The position numbers and the translations under genes are program-made. From the NCBI GenBank assembly GCA_011634665.1, contig WAEK01000001.1:1934501-1998500 (forward strand): a DNA stretch of 64,000 nt, written 5' to 3'. How positions within the stretch are numbered: position 1 is the first letter of the stretch; every line of letters begins with the position of its first letter. Positions 38,471 through 50,593 of the stretch are shown piece by piece. This DNA is from Mortierella sp. BCC40632 (taxonomy: Eukaryota; Mortierellomycota; Mortierellomycetes; Mortierellales; Mortierellaceae). Under the pieces are notes generated by a model. That model was given only the letters and a program-made list of their open reading frames with translations. It ran no database searches and was not told where the DNA came from.

Positions 38471-38794
38471 ATGGACCAACTCCGTCAAGCCGCAGACAAA
38501 GCAGCCGATGCTGCGAACCGTGTGGCCGACATGACCAGCAAGTTCTCGAACCAAGGTCAACAAGGTCAGCAAGGTCAACAAGGTCAACAAGGTCGAGCCC
38601 AAGCGCAATCGCAAGGTCTGAATCAAGATCCCACCTTGTTGGATCAACCCCAAATGAGCTCCGATACAAATCTCCAGAGCCAAACTCGATTGGGCACGGA
38701 TGACAATCTCCAAAGTCAAACCATGTCGCATGCTCCGAACTGTCCTGCTCGAACTGGTCAAGGCGAATGTATGCGAGGCATGGACTGCATGTAA
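38471..38794 (+). CDS. Small hydrophilic Gln/Gly-repeat protein (107 aa)
   Basis: A single exon runs from ATG 38471. The N-terminal amphipathic stretch (MDQLRQAADKAADAANRVAD) resembles the 11-residue-type helical repeats of LEA proteins. Four tandem GQQ units follow (encoded about 38552-38595), then two NLQSQT repeats and a Cys-containing end (NCPARTGQGECMRGMDCM). It is strongly hydrophilic with no signal or TM segment. A desiccation or stress-related hydrophilin role is inference from composition. Its divergent neighbour has the same flavour. Confidence 0.6.
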   Translation: MDQLRQAADKAADAANRVADMTSKFSNQGQQGQQGQQGQQGRAQAQSQGLNQDPTLLDQPQMSSDTNLQSQTRLGTDDNLQSQTMSHAPNCPARTGQGECMRGMDCM

Positions 38795-39233
38795 ATAAGG
38801 CTCAAAAAAATTGCAAAAGCACCGCGCGTGCCAACAAGGGTGCGTGAGAGGAAAAAAAAAATATAGTAGAGCAACTTGTAAATATCATTTAAAAAAAAAA
38901 AAAAAAGCTCTTTTTTTGTAGTGTCCTTTTGACCATATTTTTTTCTTCCTACTCTTCTCTTGCACTCATTCTTTTGTTCAATAAAAAAAACCCAGAAAAA
39001 GAAGGCTTTCTTTCATGTGTTCAGAAGGTGAAAATGGGTTGTTCATTTGTATTGTACATGATCGCCTGTTTTAAAAGAAGAAGACAGGCAACTCTACAGT
39101 CTCCTGGAGGGGAATAAATAGTAATAATAATAATAATAGTAGCAGTAGTAGGATGTCCTCTTTCTCTCTCTCTCTTTCTCCCTCTCTCTCTCTCTCTCTC
39201 TCTCGCTCTTCTGGAAAGGGATGTAAAAAAATA
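38795..39233. other. Convergent spacer
   Basis: Holds a likely AATAAA signal at about 38980 for the plus-strand small gene, A runs, an ATA repeat (39120-39137) and a CT tract (39165-39205). No gene is seen. Confidence 0.5.
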
Positions 39234-42200
39234 TTAGATCGCCCTCCAGAACAGTGTCGGCTTCTCACTCAATGCCTGGTCAATAAGGTGTCGTTGGTTC
39301 TTTCTAAGTGACATAGTTCCAGCTCCAACACGTCCACGTCCGAGTTGCTGATGACTTTGTCGACGAAGGTTGCCATTGACATGACCATGACTGCCATTGG
39401 CCTCCCGACTCGTACGTCCATTTTGAGGATAAGAGCTCAAATCACCCATGCTAGCACCCTCGCCTTCTACTCGCCCATTGCTATTGCCGCTACTCGAACT
39501 CGAGAGTGACGCGTCCGAACCGGCCATCGGATGAGCCTGTTGGTGTTGTTGACGCATGTTGTATGGAGATTGTTGGTATGGAGAATTACTGGGGCCCATA
39601 GAGTCCCCATACATGACCTTGAGTTGCGTCGCCACATCCTTTCTCAACTCGATCCGTCGAGAGCCCGTCCATTCCTCAAGCAAATGCAAAACGGGCCGTG
39701 CCATGTCCTTGCTCACATCATCAGCATCACCAATAGTCATTCCTGCCCAACTGTACTTGCCCAAGTCTCGGATATTCTCGAGCTTGTCCCGAGTCGAGGA
39801 CGAGCCCATAAAATGATCCCATATCCGGCCAGACACGGGTGTACTCGCCGATTTGCGATGCTTCCCTGTGCCTGATCCACCATGGCCGTTTGCCCCATTC
39901 ATCCCTCCATTCCCACTACCAACACCCAGAGCGGCAGATGTGTTTGTAGAGGATGCACTCGGATGTAACATCTTGACAATTTTGATGGCACGTTGAATAC
40001 CAGCCTCTGTACTACTAATGTCAAGGTCATGCCACAACAACCATTTCACATTGTTGATCCGCAAATGCGCTGCTGCAGCCACCAATGCTGTTTCGCCTGC
40101 AAACTCAACCGCAGGGTCCAACCCTGCCTCACATAGACAATCAATGATTTTGTGATCATCCTGCATTGCAGCCACCACATGGATCAACGGTCGTCCCTGA
40201 GCCAACAGTCGTCCTGCATCTCGACTACCGATTGTGGTCGTCATCGGCCCTGCTAGAGAACCATCTGCAAATCCGATACTGCCATTGCCACGCTGGTGAA
40301 CCTGTTGAAGCATCGGTCGTCGGTCTGCTCTCATGAAAGATGATGCAGTGGCTCCTCCGACTGCGCCCATTCCCACTCCACCCGCGGCTGCTGCTGCCAA
40401 TTCAACTTGTCTGGATTCACTGACAAGGTTCAGGGCATGGATCTGAGCACTATTCAAGGGTGTGATCGGGTTCCGGATATAGGCTGGGATCCTTGCTCCA
40501 CGCATCACAAAGAATTTGAGAGCATCGTAACAATGCTGAGTATTAGAGGTGACGAGGATCATGACCGGTGTATAGCCCTGACGGTTCTCGAGATTGATAT
40601 CAGCGCCAAGTTCGACCAAGACTTTGATCGTATCCATGGGGGAGGCAAGGAACAAACAAGCGAGATGGAGGGCTGTGTCTCCTGTCTTTTCACTCGACTC
40701 GTTGATGGGGTTGTGATGAGGACTTCGTCGAGCGGCGAGGTAGTAGTTTAAGGCGGCCACATCTCCTACAATGGGGCAAAGATAGATGGGTGTTGTCGGA
40801 CGATGAGTTCGCGAATAAGGCTCAAGGGGTCGGCTCTGATCTCTGAAGAAAGCCCGTGTGCCTAATAAAAACATCCAGTGTCGCGTTGCACAAGCCGAAG
40901 GTGTAAAAAAAAAAAAGGGAAAAATAATCCATATGATTAACCAATTGGAGCCAAATGGAAGGTCATGTCCGTCCAACAAAAAAAAAAAAAAGACCTACGT
41001 TCAATGTACCGGACAGTCTCCTGCACCATTGGATCTTGAATCTCATAGACCATCTTGTTGAGCTCACTCGAGGCTCGTTCAAGACTCGCCATCCTCGATC
41101 CAAGATCAGGCGGTACTGGCAGCGAGGCCGAAGCAGTCTCACTTGGCATAAAGAAACCTGTTGAGATTTGATGTTCTGGTTCAGAAGGTTTGGCCATCAA
41201 AGTCTGGAGAACAGCAATAACCACGTCAATCTTGAGTCGTTTCGCAGGCTTCTTGTCCCAGCATTTGACGATCAGATCCCGGTACTCGAGTGGTGTTCCT
41301 GGGACAATCTCCTCCCGCAGACCATCCAACAGATCACTCAGTAGCATGGGCTCATGCAGTCGCGACTGGAATGGGATACGACCCGACGAAATATGCCAAA
41401 AGATGACACCTAAACTGTAAATGTCGCATGCAGATGTGTAGATGGGTCGCTGACTCGGGAATCGTTCTGGGGCCAGGAAAGAGGATACACCGATTGTCGC
41501 AGCAGCATCACTTTGTTTGCCTCGGCTCGAGGACCGACTGAGACCAAAGTCACAGATCATCGCGGTTAATTTGTCGTCCAAGAGAATGTTGCCGCTGTGT
41601 AGATCAATACGGTGATGGAAGCCGGATTTGTGAAGGAACTCGAGCCCCTTGGCAATCTCGATTGAGAGCCGGTATCGTTCGAGCCAGGTTAACGTCTCGT
41701 GGTTCTTTTCCAGAAATGAGCAGAGGTTGCCGTTGATGCAGTGCTTCATGACCATACATTTCGTGTTAGTTATCGGGTCAGTGGTCACGCCGTAGAATCG
41801 CACAATAAAGTCGTAATCGTGGACGCGCTTCAGGATTTCGAGCTATAGCAATTGTTCAAAAATAAGAATAAAAAAAAGTAAGCAGTGTGAGTGGGGGAGA
41901 GGGAGATGCGAGAGGTATCCGCACACATACACACACCACGCACACCATGTGCGGGGAAGAAAGAGAGAGAGGATAAAGGGTAACAAGCAGGGTCTAAAAA
42001 AAGACATGATATGCAATTGGGACGTTATCCTGGAAAAGGCTCCTTTCCCCACTCTCTTTCTCTCTCTCTTTCTCTCTCTCTTACTCTTACTCTTACTCTT
42101 CTCTATCTTACCTCCTGCTCAAACTGTTCGACACCCTCATCATTCTCAGGCAATGCGCGCTTCAGAACGACCTTGAGGTGAGACCATTCTGCCGTATGGA

Positions 42201-43344
42201 TCTCGCCATAACCGCCCTTCTTGAGTGGTTTGATGTTAGTGATCGTGCTATAGTCAATCTGTCGCATGGCAACAACTGTCCGTTCCAGGATCCGCGTTCG
42301 TTCCCGCTTCAGAGTCTCTTGCGTCTCCAGCTCAGGAGTGGATTCCTGACTTGGGAACACGGACGTGCCTCCTTCTGAGGCTTCTCTTCGCGTAGCTGGG
42401 GCCTCGTAGCCCTCGTTTTGGAATGTGCCGACTGTGTACCGATTCTGACGCGAGGGTCGAGGTTGCGAAGGGGGAGGCCGCGCGGCTGTGGCGGCATGCA
42501 TGGGTTCTCCAAAGTCAGTGGGTGAATGGATCTCGTCTTCGTCCTCGTCCTCTGACCGTGATCCGGCCGAGGAGAGGACGGGCGTGTCGCCATGTTGGAC
42601 ATGCGATGACTGCAGGTACTCACTGTGGGTGACAGAAGGCTGATTGGTATGGACCTGGTACCCCGCAAAACTGTGACGGGATTGAGTCGGTGTACCACTT
42701 CGCCGACCATGCAGCCGAGCCAGGGCCCTGTGAAGTCCCATGGCTCCGTTGCTGCTTCCTGCAATGCCACCGAGACTACTACTGGCATCTCCGCCGTTGA
42801 TACTGCCGCTACTGTTATTAGTATGACTAGTGCTGCTAAGACTGGCGTTGCTCTGGATACCGTTTGTGTGAGTGTCCTCGTGGATAGTCATTGGTCGGGC
42901 GGAGCGAGCAGAGGGGTCTTCAGTGGCGGGTGGACGCATAGTCCATCCTTGATGATGACCGGGCGTATACTGGACAGAATGGGGTCGCATGTTGGCAGCC
43001 CTGCTGCCAGAGGCGATGCCATTAGCATGGGGGGCATTATTGATCTTTGGACGAGGTGGGATGGGAGGATAAGTATTGGTCGAGTCCTGCGATGGTAACC
43101 GTTGATGGTCATGGGTGGGTTCTGGGCTATGTCTGCTGGGGGTGCCTGGATGTCCGTTCACGGAGAGGTTCTCGAGCGAGCCCTGGGACAGATCAGGATT
43201 CGCAGCATTACGGAGTGAATTGCGGTAAGCTGGCAGGCCACCGACAGGGAGCTGGCTCGTGCTGATGTACTCGATGTTGATGTCGAAGGTGGAGAACTGG
43301 CGAGTGGAAGGAGAACTGCTGACAGAGTGGTCTCGCCGTGCCAT
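39234..43344 (-). CDS. Tyrosine-kinase-like protein kinase with ankyrin repeats
   Basis: Exons (minus) 42112-43344, 40999-41842 and 39234-40861 give 3705 nt (1234 aa) in frame. About 380 residues of disordered Ser/Pro/Asn-rich sequence precede the kinase. The kinase has a glycine loop (KKGGYGEIH), a Lys in VVLKRAL, a catalytic loop HRIDLHSGNILL, CDFGLS, FLAPERF (APE), CDIYSLGVIFWHISSGRIPF and a terminal KCWDKKPAKR block, typical of TKL/SelI-type fungal kinases. Ankyrin-like units follow: GDTALHLACLFLASPMDTIK and GRPLIHVVAAMQDDHKIIDC. The C-terminus is Gln/Ser/Gly-rich. HRID has one residue more between His and Asp than the usual HRD. It is probably a cytosolic signalling kinase; its pathway is not deducible here. 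Confidence 0.9.
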
Positions 43345-44563
43345 TGGGGATAGCGAGGGGGGCAATAGTTATGGAAGGAAGGAAGGAAAAGGAATGAAGG
43401 AAGAATGAATGAAATGAATGAAAAGAAAGAAAGGAAAATAAAAAGGGGAGGCAGTGTCCTTTGGGGACGAACGGAAACGGAAAGATATTGTTTATTCGAG
43501 AGAAAAAGATCAACGGACGGGGAGCGGGGATGGGGATTGAGCGAGAGAGATATTATTATTATCACGCGGCGTGCGCGCGCGCGCGTGCGTGCGCGCGTGC
43601 GTGCGAGCCACCAGCGGAGATTGTCACGGTTGGCGATGATGGACCGAAAATGATTTGATCAGAGAGAGAGAGAAAGGGGGCAGGGACGATGACGAGGACG
43701 CCGCGGGCGAAGCCGATGGAACGGGAGCGATGAACGGATGGGGGTCCGAGAGGATGGAGAAGGAGGAAAGGAAGGAGGGATGGGATTAAAAAGAGGGAAT
43801 TGAGTGGGAGAGACAGGGTGAGCAAGGAAGAGAGCCGATGCGCATGGCTATGCCATGCAGCTCGAGCAGGGTTATGGTGGCACACAACAGCGTCTCGTTT
43901 TTTTTTTTTTTTTTTCCAATGCCAGGCAGATAGATAAAATGTGGAGGACGAGGGGGACGAGGAGGACGAGGAAGAGCAGGGGCAGAAGAGAAGGATGAAT
44001 GAGCGAATGAACAATAGGAAGAAATGGCTGAATAGATGGTGGCGTCCAGAATGACACACATGATTGCATAGTTGGTCAAACCCCATGGCCCGATGTATGC
44101 AACACTTGACCCACAGATGCCGTTTCTTTCTTTTCTTTTCGATTCGATCGCATGGAACCCAAAGATGAAATAAGTCACCCTCCCCATGTAGATTCCAAAG
44201 ATGGAGAGTGTTTACACCACGTAGAACCCTGATACAAAATGGTCGCCTACACGCACACACACACTCATGTAGATTTGAGGACTTACACTGCGTAGAACCC
44301 AAAGCAAGTTTAAAAAAGCCAAATGATGAAAAATGGTCAAAGGTTATTATTGGGAGTTGACCACCTGGGAGATTGAACAGAGGATGCAGTGGATGCAACA
44401 ATTTCTACCGTGACTTGAGTTTGCCAAGATGCTCCGCAAACAAGGTCCCGCACGTTCCCCGAGCAGGAACACCGTCCACACACACACCGCAGATCTAGTT
44501 GCATCTCTTTCATCCTCCATCCCTTTCTTCCTCCTCCTTCCCCGCGCCTGATTTCCTCGCATC
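43345..44563. other. Divergent promoter between the kinase and ATP synthase e genes
   Basis: It contains an alternating purine-pyrimidine tract (43571-43605), a poly-T run (43899-43915) and a diverged direct repeat (44184-44300). No gene is supported. Confidence 0.5.
43571..43605. repeat. Alternating (GC/GT)n tract, Z-DNA-prone
   Basis: Thirty-five bases of strict purine-pyrimidine alternation, mostly CG and TG steps, lie about 230 bases upstream of the kinase start. Confidence 0.85.
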
Positions 44564-45529
44564 ATGTTCGCCCCCCGTCGTTAACCCCCTCAGAAACGTG
44601 CGTGTGCCTTTTTTTTTTTTTTTTCTTTTTCTTTTACTATTCTATCCACAACGACTGTCTGTGATCGAGAGCTCATCTCACCAGGAGCACCTCGCTCTGG
44701 ATCAATCCAATCAACTCAATCCATCGACCAATCATCCAATCTACTCGACTGATGGACCGGGCCTCTCCCTTGACAGGACAAGCAGGCCTTTTTTTTTTTT
44801 TTTTTTTATTTTTTTTTTTTTTTTTTTTTCGACTCTCGCAAGGATATTGACAAGATGAGGACAAACACAGTGGGAAGCACCGCAACAGGATGAACTGATC
44901 AAGCCCGACACACACACTCTCGGACCCGCGTGGATTCTCACATCATGGATTAAACCGTCCCCAGTCCGATCCATCTTATGATGACGACTGTTGTTCTATC
45001 CCTTGGGACTATTTCGGATCTCGGACCATGATGGACAAGGACAAGCGAGAACAACGCGTTTCTGCTCTCAACCGAAAATCTATTGATTCTAATCGACTCG
45101 CTTTGATTCTCTACTTGCTCGGATCTTTTTTTTTAATAATAGGTTGCCCGCTGGTCTGTTTGGCCTTTTGGTCTCGCCTACGGCTACGTCCACCACGAGA
45201 CCTTGACGACTTTGGAGCACAACCGTGCCGAGCAGATCAAGGCCGAGAACCGTGAGCGTTTGATTTCTCAGGCCAAGGCCGAGTGGGTCAAGATGAACTC
45301 GCCCACAGGTGGTATGTTTTTTTTTTTTTGTTTTTTTTTTCAAGCGGCCTTGACCTCTTCCTCACCAAGCTTGTGTTGATACTGTCTATACATGAATCAT
45401 GGAGAAAACACGCTCTGACTCCTTTTTTTTCTTTCTTTCTTTCTTTTGCAACTAGGTGTTGTCACCGACCCCGAGAGCCCCAACTTCGACCTGGAAAAGT
45501 TGTTGGTCCACCTCTCCGAGACTGCATAA
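44564..45529 (+). CDS. ATP21: Mitochondrial ATP synthase subunit e, apparent 1-base frameshift
   Basis: Subunit e is a small inner-membrane subunit of F1Fo-ATP synthase that promotes dimerisation. Exons 44564-44597, 45143-45311 and 45456-45529. Exon 2 encodes VARWSVWPFGLAYGYVHHET and ERLISQAKAEWVKMNSPTG; exon 3 encodes VVTDPESPNFDLEKLLVHLS and ends SETA. The exons total 277 nt, one more than a multiple of three. As written, ATG TTC GCC CCC runs into TAA, whereas the frame that matches the downstream exons reads PVVNPLRNV and then splices at AAC|GTGCGT. The extra base lies in a six-C run at 44571-44576. It is either an assembly or sequencing homopolymer error or a genuine break; an essential-type respiratory gene makes an error more likely. 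A TM helix spans the VWPFGLAYG region with a GxxxG-like pattern less clear than usual. Confidence 0.82.
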
Positions 45530-45622
45530 AGGACAATGGTCAACACTTGCACCCTGTTCTCTCCCTAGACCCTTCCTCCTCCTCCTCTCGCCCGGCACCC
45601 CTCTCCACTTTTTTTTGTACCA

Positions 45623-45628
45623 AATAAA
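45623..45628 (+). terminator. AATAAA polyadenylation signal
   Basis: AATAAA lies 94 bases after the ATP synthase e stop codon, a normal distance for a 3' untranslated region. Confidence 0.5.
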
Positions 45629-45709
45629 CCAAGACAGGAACATGGATCTCCAGGGTCTCTCTTTCTATGCAGGCAGTCGCAGGGGTAGTCAATGGACAGA
45701 TGATTGGTC

Positions 45710-45713
<4 letters not shown>

Positions 45714-45760
<47 letters not shown>

Positions 45761-45856
45761 AAGAAAGAGAGAGAAAAGAAAGAAAGAGAAAGAAAGAGAA
45801 AGAAAGAAAAGGGGAGAAAAGGAGAGAGAGAGAGAGAGAGAGAGAGGGAAAGAAAG
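45714..45856 (+). repeat. (GA)n / GAAA microsatellite
   Basis: A nearly continuous purine tract of GA dinucleotides interspersed with GAAA units. Confidence 0.85.
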
Positions 45857-46262
45857 AAAGAGATGGAGCTTTTTTTTTATTATTATTATTATTACCCTTT
45901 AGGACATCGCAGGATTGTGTGGTCCGAGAGGGACCAGTTTACTGCAGATCGGATGGCGAGTGAAGATTGATCGACGGCTATCTCGAGGATATGGTCTTGA
46001 TTTTTTCTCTCTCTCTCTCTCTTTGAGTGTGCGAGTGTGTGCGTCTCTCTTTTTGTTTCGATCTCTTCCTGATCTTTTTTCTTTTCTTCCTTTCTTTGTG
46101 TGTGAGGAGAGAGAAAGAGACAGAGAAAAAGTGATGAAAAGTGAGAAAGAATAGGAATGGGGTGCTCTAGAGCGCTACTACTAGGAGCGAGAGAGGAGAA
46201 AGACCTCTGGCTGCATCCATGTGCATCATCGCCCTTGCAGGAGGCTTTTTTTTTCTTTCTCT

Positions 46263-46309
<47 letters not shown>

Positions 46310-47190
46310 GTTATAGAGTAAGAGAGAGGCAAACCTTTTTTTACAATAGGCGCCTTTTTAGGACTGAGTACTTTTTTGCGGATACACGCAGATACGGCCA
46401 GATCTGTCTCGATCGCGCTCTTTTGGTTCAATCGGACGGACCTCCTTGAACTGTACGTCCAGCAGACTGACGCGGGGGGTGGGGGAAAAGAGAGAGAGAG
46501 AGACAGAGAGACAGAGAGAAAAAGAGAAAAGGCATCCAAAGGCCCCGCATTGCAAACACGCTCTGTCAGCCTGCGTCCTGAGAGAAGAGAGAGAAAGAGA
46601 GAGAGAGAGAGAGAAAGCAAGTTCGCAGGACAAGGCAGCACTGGCGCTGTTGGCCGAACGCATGCACGCACGCACACTCGCTCACACCAGGATTGAGAGA
46701 AGTGAGAGTGATACACCCGATGGGGCTACTGCCCACACACACAGACACTCCCTCGCACAACAGAGCTCTTTTTTATCTCTCTCTTTCTCTCTCTCTCTCT
46801 CTCTTTACACACACTCTCTTTCTCTTTCTAGATGTGGGCTAGCGCAGGATACACGAGGCGATATTGACCTGGCGGAAGGGGGTGGAGAGAGAAGGAAGGG
46901 GGGGGGAGAGAGAGAGAGAGAGAGAGAGGGACGGAGGAGGAGGAGTGTAGGGTAAGGTGAGGTGTGGATGTAAATGGAAGAAGGAAATAGGAATGGCCCA
47001 GGCATGATGAAGTGGCCTACCGATCAGAAGTATGTCTTCAGCCCGAGACTATGACTTGCAGATGCAAGATTCGCGCGGGATGATCATTAGCCCATGCCAA
47101 GTGAGGATGGATGAGTTGGAGTGCTATTAGAAAGAATGAATGAGTGGTTGAAGAGAGAGAGAGAGAGAAAGAGACGGCCTTGCTTTGCTT

Positions 47191-47239
<49 letters not shown>

Positions 47240-47268
47240 CTCTCTCTTTTTCCACTCTCTTTCTCTCT

Positions 47269-47310
<42 letters not shown>

Positions 47311-47872
47311 TCTCCCCTCCCCACCCCCCACCCACCTACCCTCGCCTCACCCACCTTCACTTCACTCACTCTTATTTCTCGTCTCATAATTCTCTCTTTC
47401 TCTCTCTCTCTTCTCTTCTCCCCTCTTCTCTCTTTCTTTTCTCTCTTGTCTCTGCACTTCCGAGTCATCAACCAAACATACGCGCCGGACGTTGTCCATC
47501 ATCCACATCATCATTTTCCCCGTCTCCCCGCCGCCCTTCCCTCATCATCTCCTCCTCCTCCCCCCTCCTCCTCATTATCCCTCGGGGATCATATCATCCG
47601 GCGCCCGGGGCCGCGCCGCAATCCCTGAACTTTCTTTTTTTTTTTTTTTTTGCCCCCCCGCCAGTTGACTCATCTTTCTCTCTCTCTCTCTCTCTCTCTC
47701 TTCACTCACTCGCTTACTCTATCTCATTCTCCATCACACTCTTCCTTCGCCTTCCTTCCTTTTCTCATTCTCACTCACCCGCTCTCTCTCCTTCTCACTT
47801 CCCTCACCTTCCCCCCTCCCCCACACCCTCTCTCGTCGCCGGAGCGTCGAGCCATTCGCCGGCGCTCTCTCA

Positions 47873-49220
47873 ATGTCGACTATTAGACGTGTCAGCTACA
47901 ACGACCATCCATCCTCCACCTCAGGTAGTAACCTCGGCCTCGCTCATGTCTCTGACTATTATCCACCACCTCCGTCACAACTAGCTCGGCCATACGAAAG
48001 AAATGGCTCCAGTCCTACCGCCGTCTCGGGTCACCACTTCTCTGACTCGCATCCACAACCGCCACAGCAACTAGCTCGCATCGATGGCGTCGAAGAAGAA
48101 CTAGTCATCATCGGTAGCGGCATCAGCAACACGTACGAACCTCGGCCCAACACAAGAGCTCGCCTACCTATGATCCTGCCCAACCTCAAATACAACTATC
48201 CAAAGTCGTCTGTTCATAGCTTCAGTCCTGGCACCAGCTTGGTCTTCAATGCCTACAAGAGCCATCACGCCCTTTTGCCGCAGCTCTATCAGACAGAGAC
48301 TGGCCACGACGACGACCGTGATCACTATGACGACAGCAACGCCGACCGGGATCCACGTGGAAGAGACTATGATCAGCATCAGCAACAGCATCAGCAACAA
48401 CAGCCTCGGATCCAAAGTCATAGTCCTCAGCAGCATGGATGGCCTCCGGCACGGTACCTCCGACATGATAGTGAGAGCAGCACCAACACGAGTGCCAGTG
48501 CTAGTCAGGCTGAGCAGAGTCAGTCGTATCCGCACACACCCGCGCCCATCGCCTTTCCTCCTCCTCACCAGTCATCATCGCATGAACACAGATACGCTCC
48601 ATACCACCAGCGACCATCCTCCCGTCGTGAATCGTCACCTCACCATGGCCACACCCATCCTCAACAGGGCTATCCTCCAGTCGACCCACGCTGGCACGAA
48701 GGATCCCACCGAGATCAACGACGGACAGGCCCCTCGACACACGACTACGAGAGTGGTTCTCGCGATGGCAGCAGCAGTAGTCGGTCCCCACCTACCCTAC
48801 CCCGGATGGCCAGTACAAACGGCCACGACTCCACGTCGATGGCTACCCACTCACCGGCATCCATAGAAGGTGATCGCGATCTGCCAGGAAGGGTACCAGA
48901 TCGCTTTCATTCACAGTATCAGGAGCAACAACAACATCATCATCAGCATCAACATCAACATCAACAACAACACCAACAGCAGCAGCAGCAGCAAGAACAA
49001 CAGCATCAACAGCAGCGACGACCTCTCCCCCCTGCCGTGTCAGCAAGGGGGCCTCCTGGGCAGGGTGGTCCCCCAGGAGAGCCCATGAAGGACGGTGTTC
49101 TCCTTGGCCAAGGTCCCTTGTATGCAGAGCGCAGTCGAGATGACTATGCATTTCACTCGACACCATACAGCAGTGGAGCCTCACGAACAGGAACTGGTCC
49201 AGGAGACTATCCACCAAGTC

Positions 49221-49256
<36 letters not shown>

Positions 49257-49833
49257 CGTACGCGAGTCCTCATCATGCAGGGCAACGGGTTGCATCCGAG
49301 TCGTGGAATGGAGAGGGACCCGGTGACTCGTCTCGACCACACAGCTCTGCAGCCATCGATATCCCACAAGCACGGCATCACCAGCATCACCGAGCACCTG
49401 TCAAAAACCACAATAGCCATGGTGGCTACGGGTACGAATACGAGCGCCTTGAACATGAACCAATGGATTTGGACAGCAAGGTACCCACCCCGGCCCACGC
49501 GCACACACATACGCATACGCAATCGCAACCGCTGCCGCCACAACAATCGCAGTCGCAGTCGCAACATCAGCATTCACAGCAGCAACAACAACAGGAGACA
49601 GCACCCCCAGGACCGGGGGTGGGAGAACATGCGGGGTACCGAGGCCCAGGCCAGCCACAACGCACGATGGGACCACACTATGCGTTGTCCAAGGTGAATT
49701 ATCGCATGGTAATGTTTCATGGAATGAATAAGAAAGAGAGGGGGAGAGAGAGGGAGAGAGAGAGAGAGGGGGGGAGAGAGAGAGAGAGAGAGAGAGAAAG
49801 TAAAAGAGAGAGAGAGAGAGATTTTTTTTCTTT

Positions 49834-49873
<40 letters not shown>

Positions 49874-50558
49874 TTTTTCACTTTCTTTCTCTCCTCTCTG
49901 CGTGTGTGCGTTGTATTTGCTGTTGATGTGCAGGATTCTTCCAATCGCAGGAGCGCATTTTCCGATATTTCGCAAGAAGAGCGACTGAGACGAAAGAGTA
50001 CGACTGACTGACTGATTGGGAGCGGCGGTGATGTGCGCACTGTTCACCCGGCGAAATCTTAGATTTACGAATATGCAAGGGAGATTCGAGACTGCCTGAT
50101 CAAGGGCAAGGCCGGCACGACCGATCGCCTCCTCTACAATGCCGAGATCTTGAGCAAGGTCTTTATGGTGTGTTGTTGTCCTTTTTTATTCTCATTTTCA
50201 TTCTAATTCTCACACATTCTCACACACATACACACATAAACACAAACACACACTCTCTCTTCCTAGGGTTGTCGAACTGATCAAGACCCTGCGGTCCCAG
50301 CCGAGGACGATCCTGTAAGCCGCCATTTCGGTTTGGTCCTTGCCTCTCCCTACCACTCCTCTAGACTGACAACAACAAACCCCTTGTTCTGTATCTCTTC
50401 TAGGCCTTAAACCCGCACCAGCTTCGCTGCACCTCCTGTAACATTGTCAAGACCCCCGAATGGAGAAAGGGTCCCCTTGGTATGGTCTTTCCTATGCCAT
50501 CCCGTCTTTCTCTTCTCTCTCTCTCTCTCTCTCCTTGTCCGCTGGACCAAGTTTCTGA

Positions 50559-50593
<35 letters not shown>

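Larger units (their letters stand above)
45530..47872. other. Long repeat-rich spacer and promoter of the GATA gene
   Basis: No gene is seen. GA arrays (45714-45856, 46490-46620, 46900-46930), CT arrays (46260-46310, 47188-47305, 47670-47700) and CT-rich pyrimidine sequence continue up to the GATA-factor ATG. Long frames here simply translate these repeats. Confidence 0.6.

Noticed and set aside
45028..45255. Plus-strand frame starting MMDKDKREQRVS
   Set aside because: It lies in the first intron of ATP synthase e and runs out of the conserved frame at the acceptor.
47121..47984. 287-codon Ser/Leu frame
   Set aside because: Translation of CT repeats upstream of the GATA-factor start.
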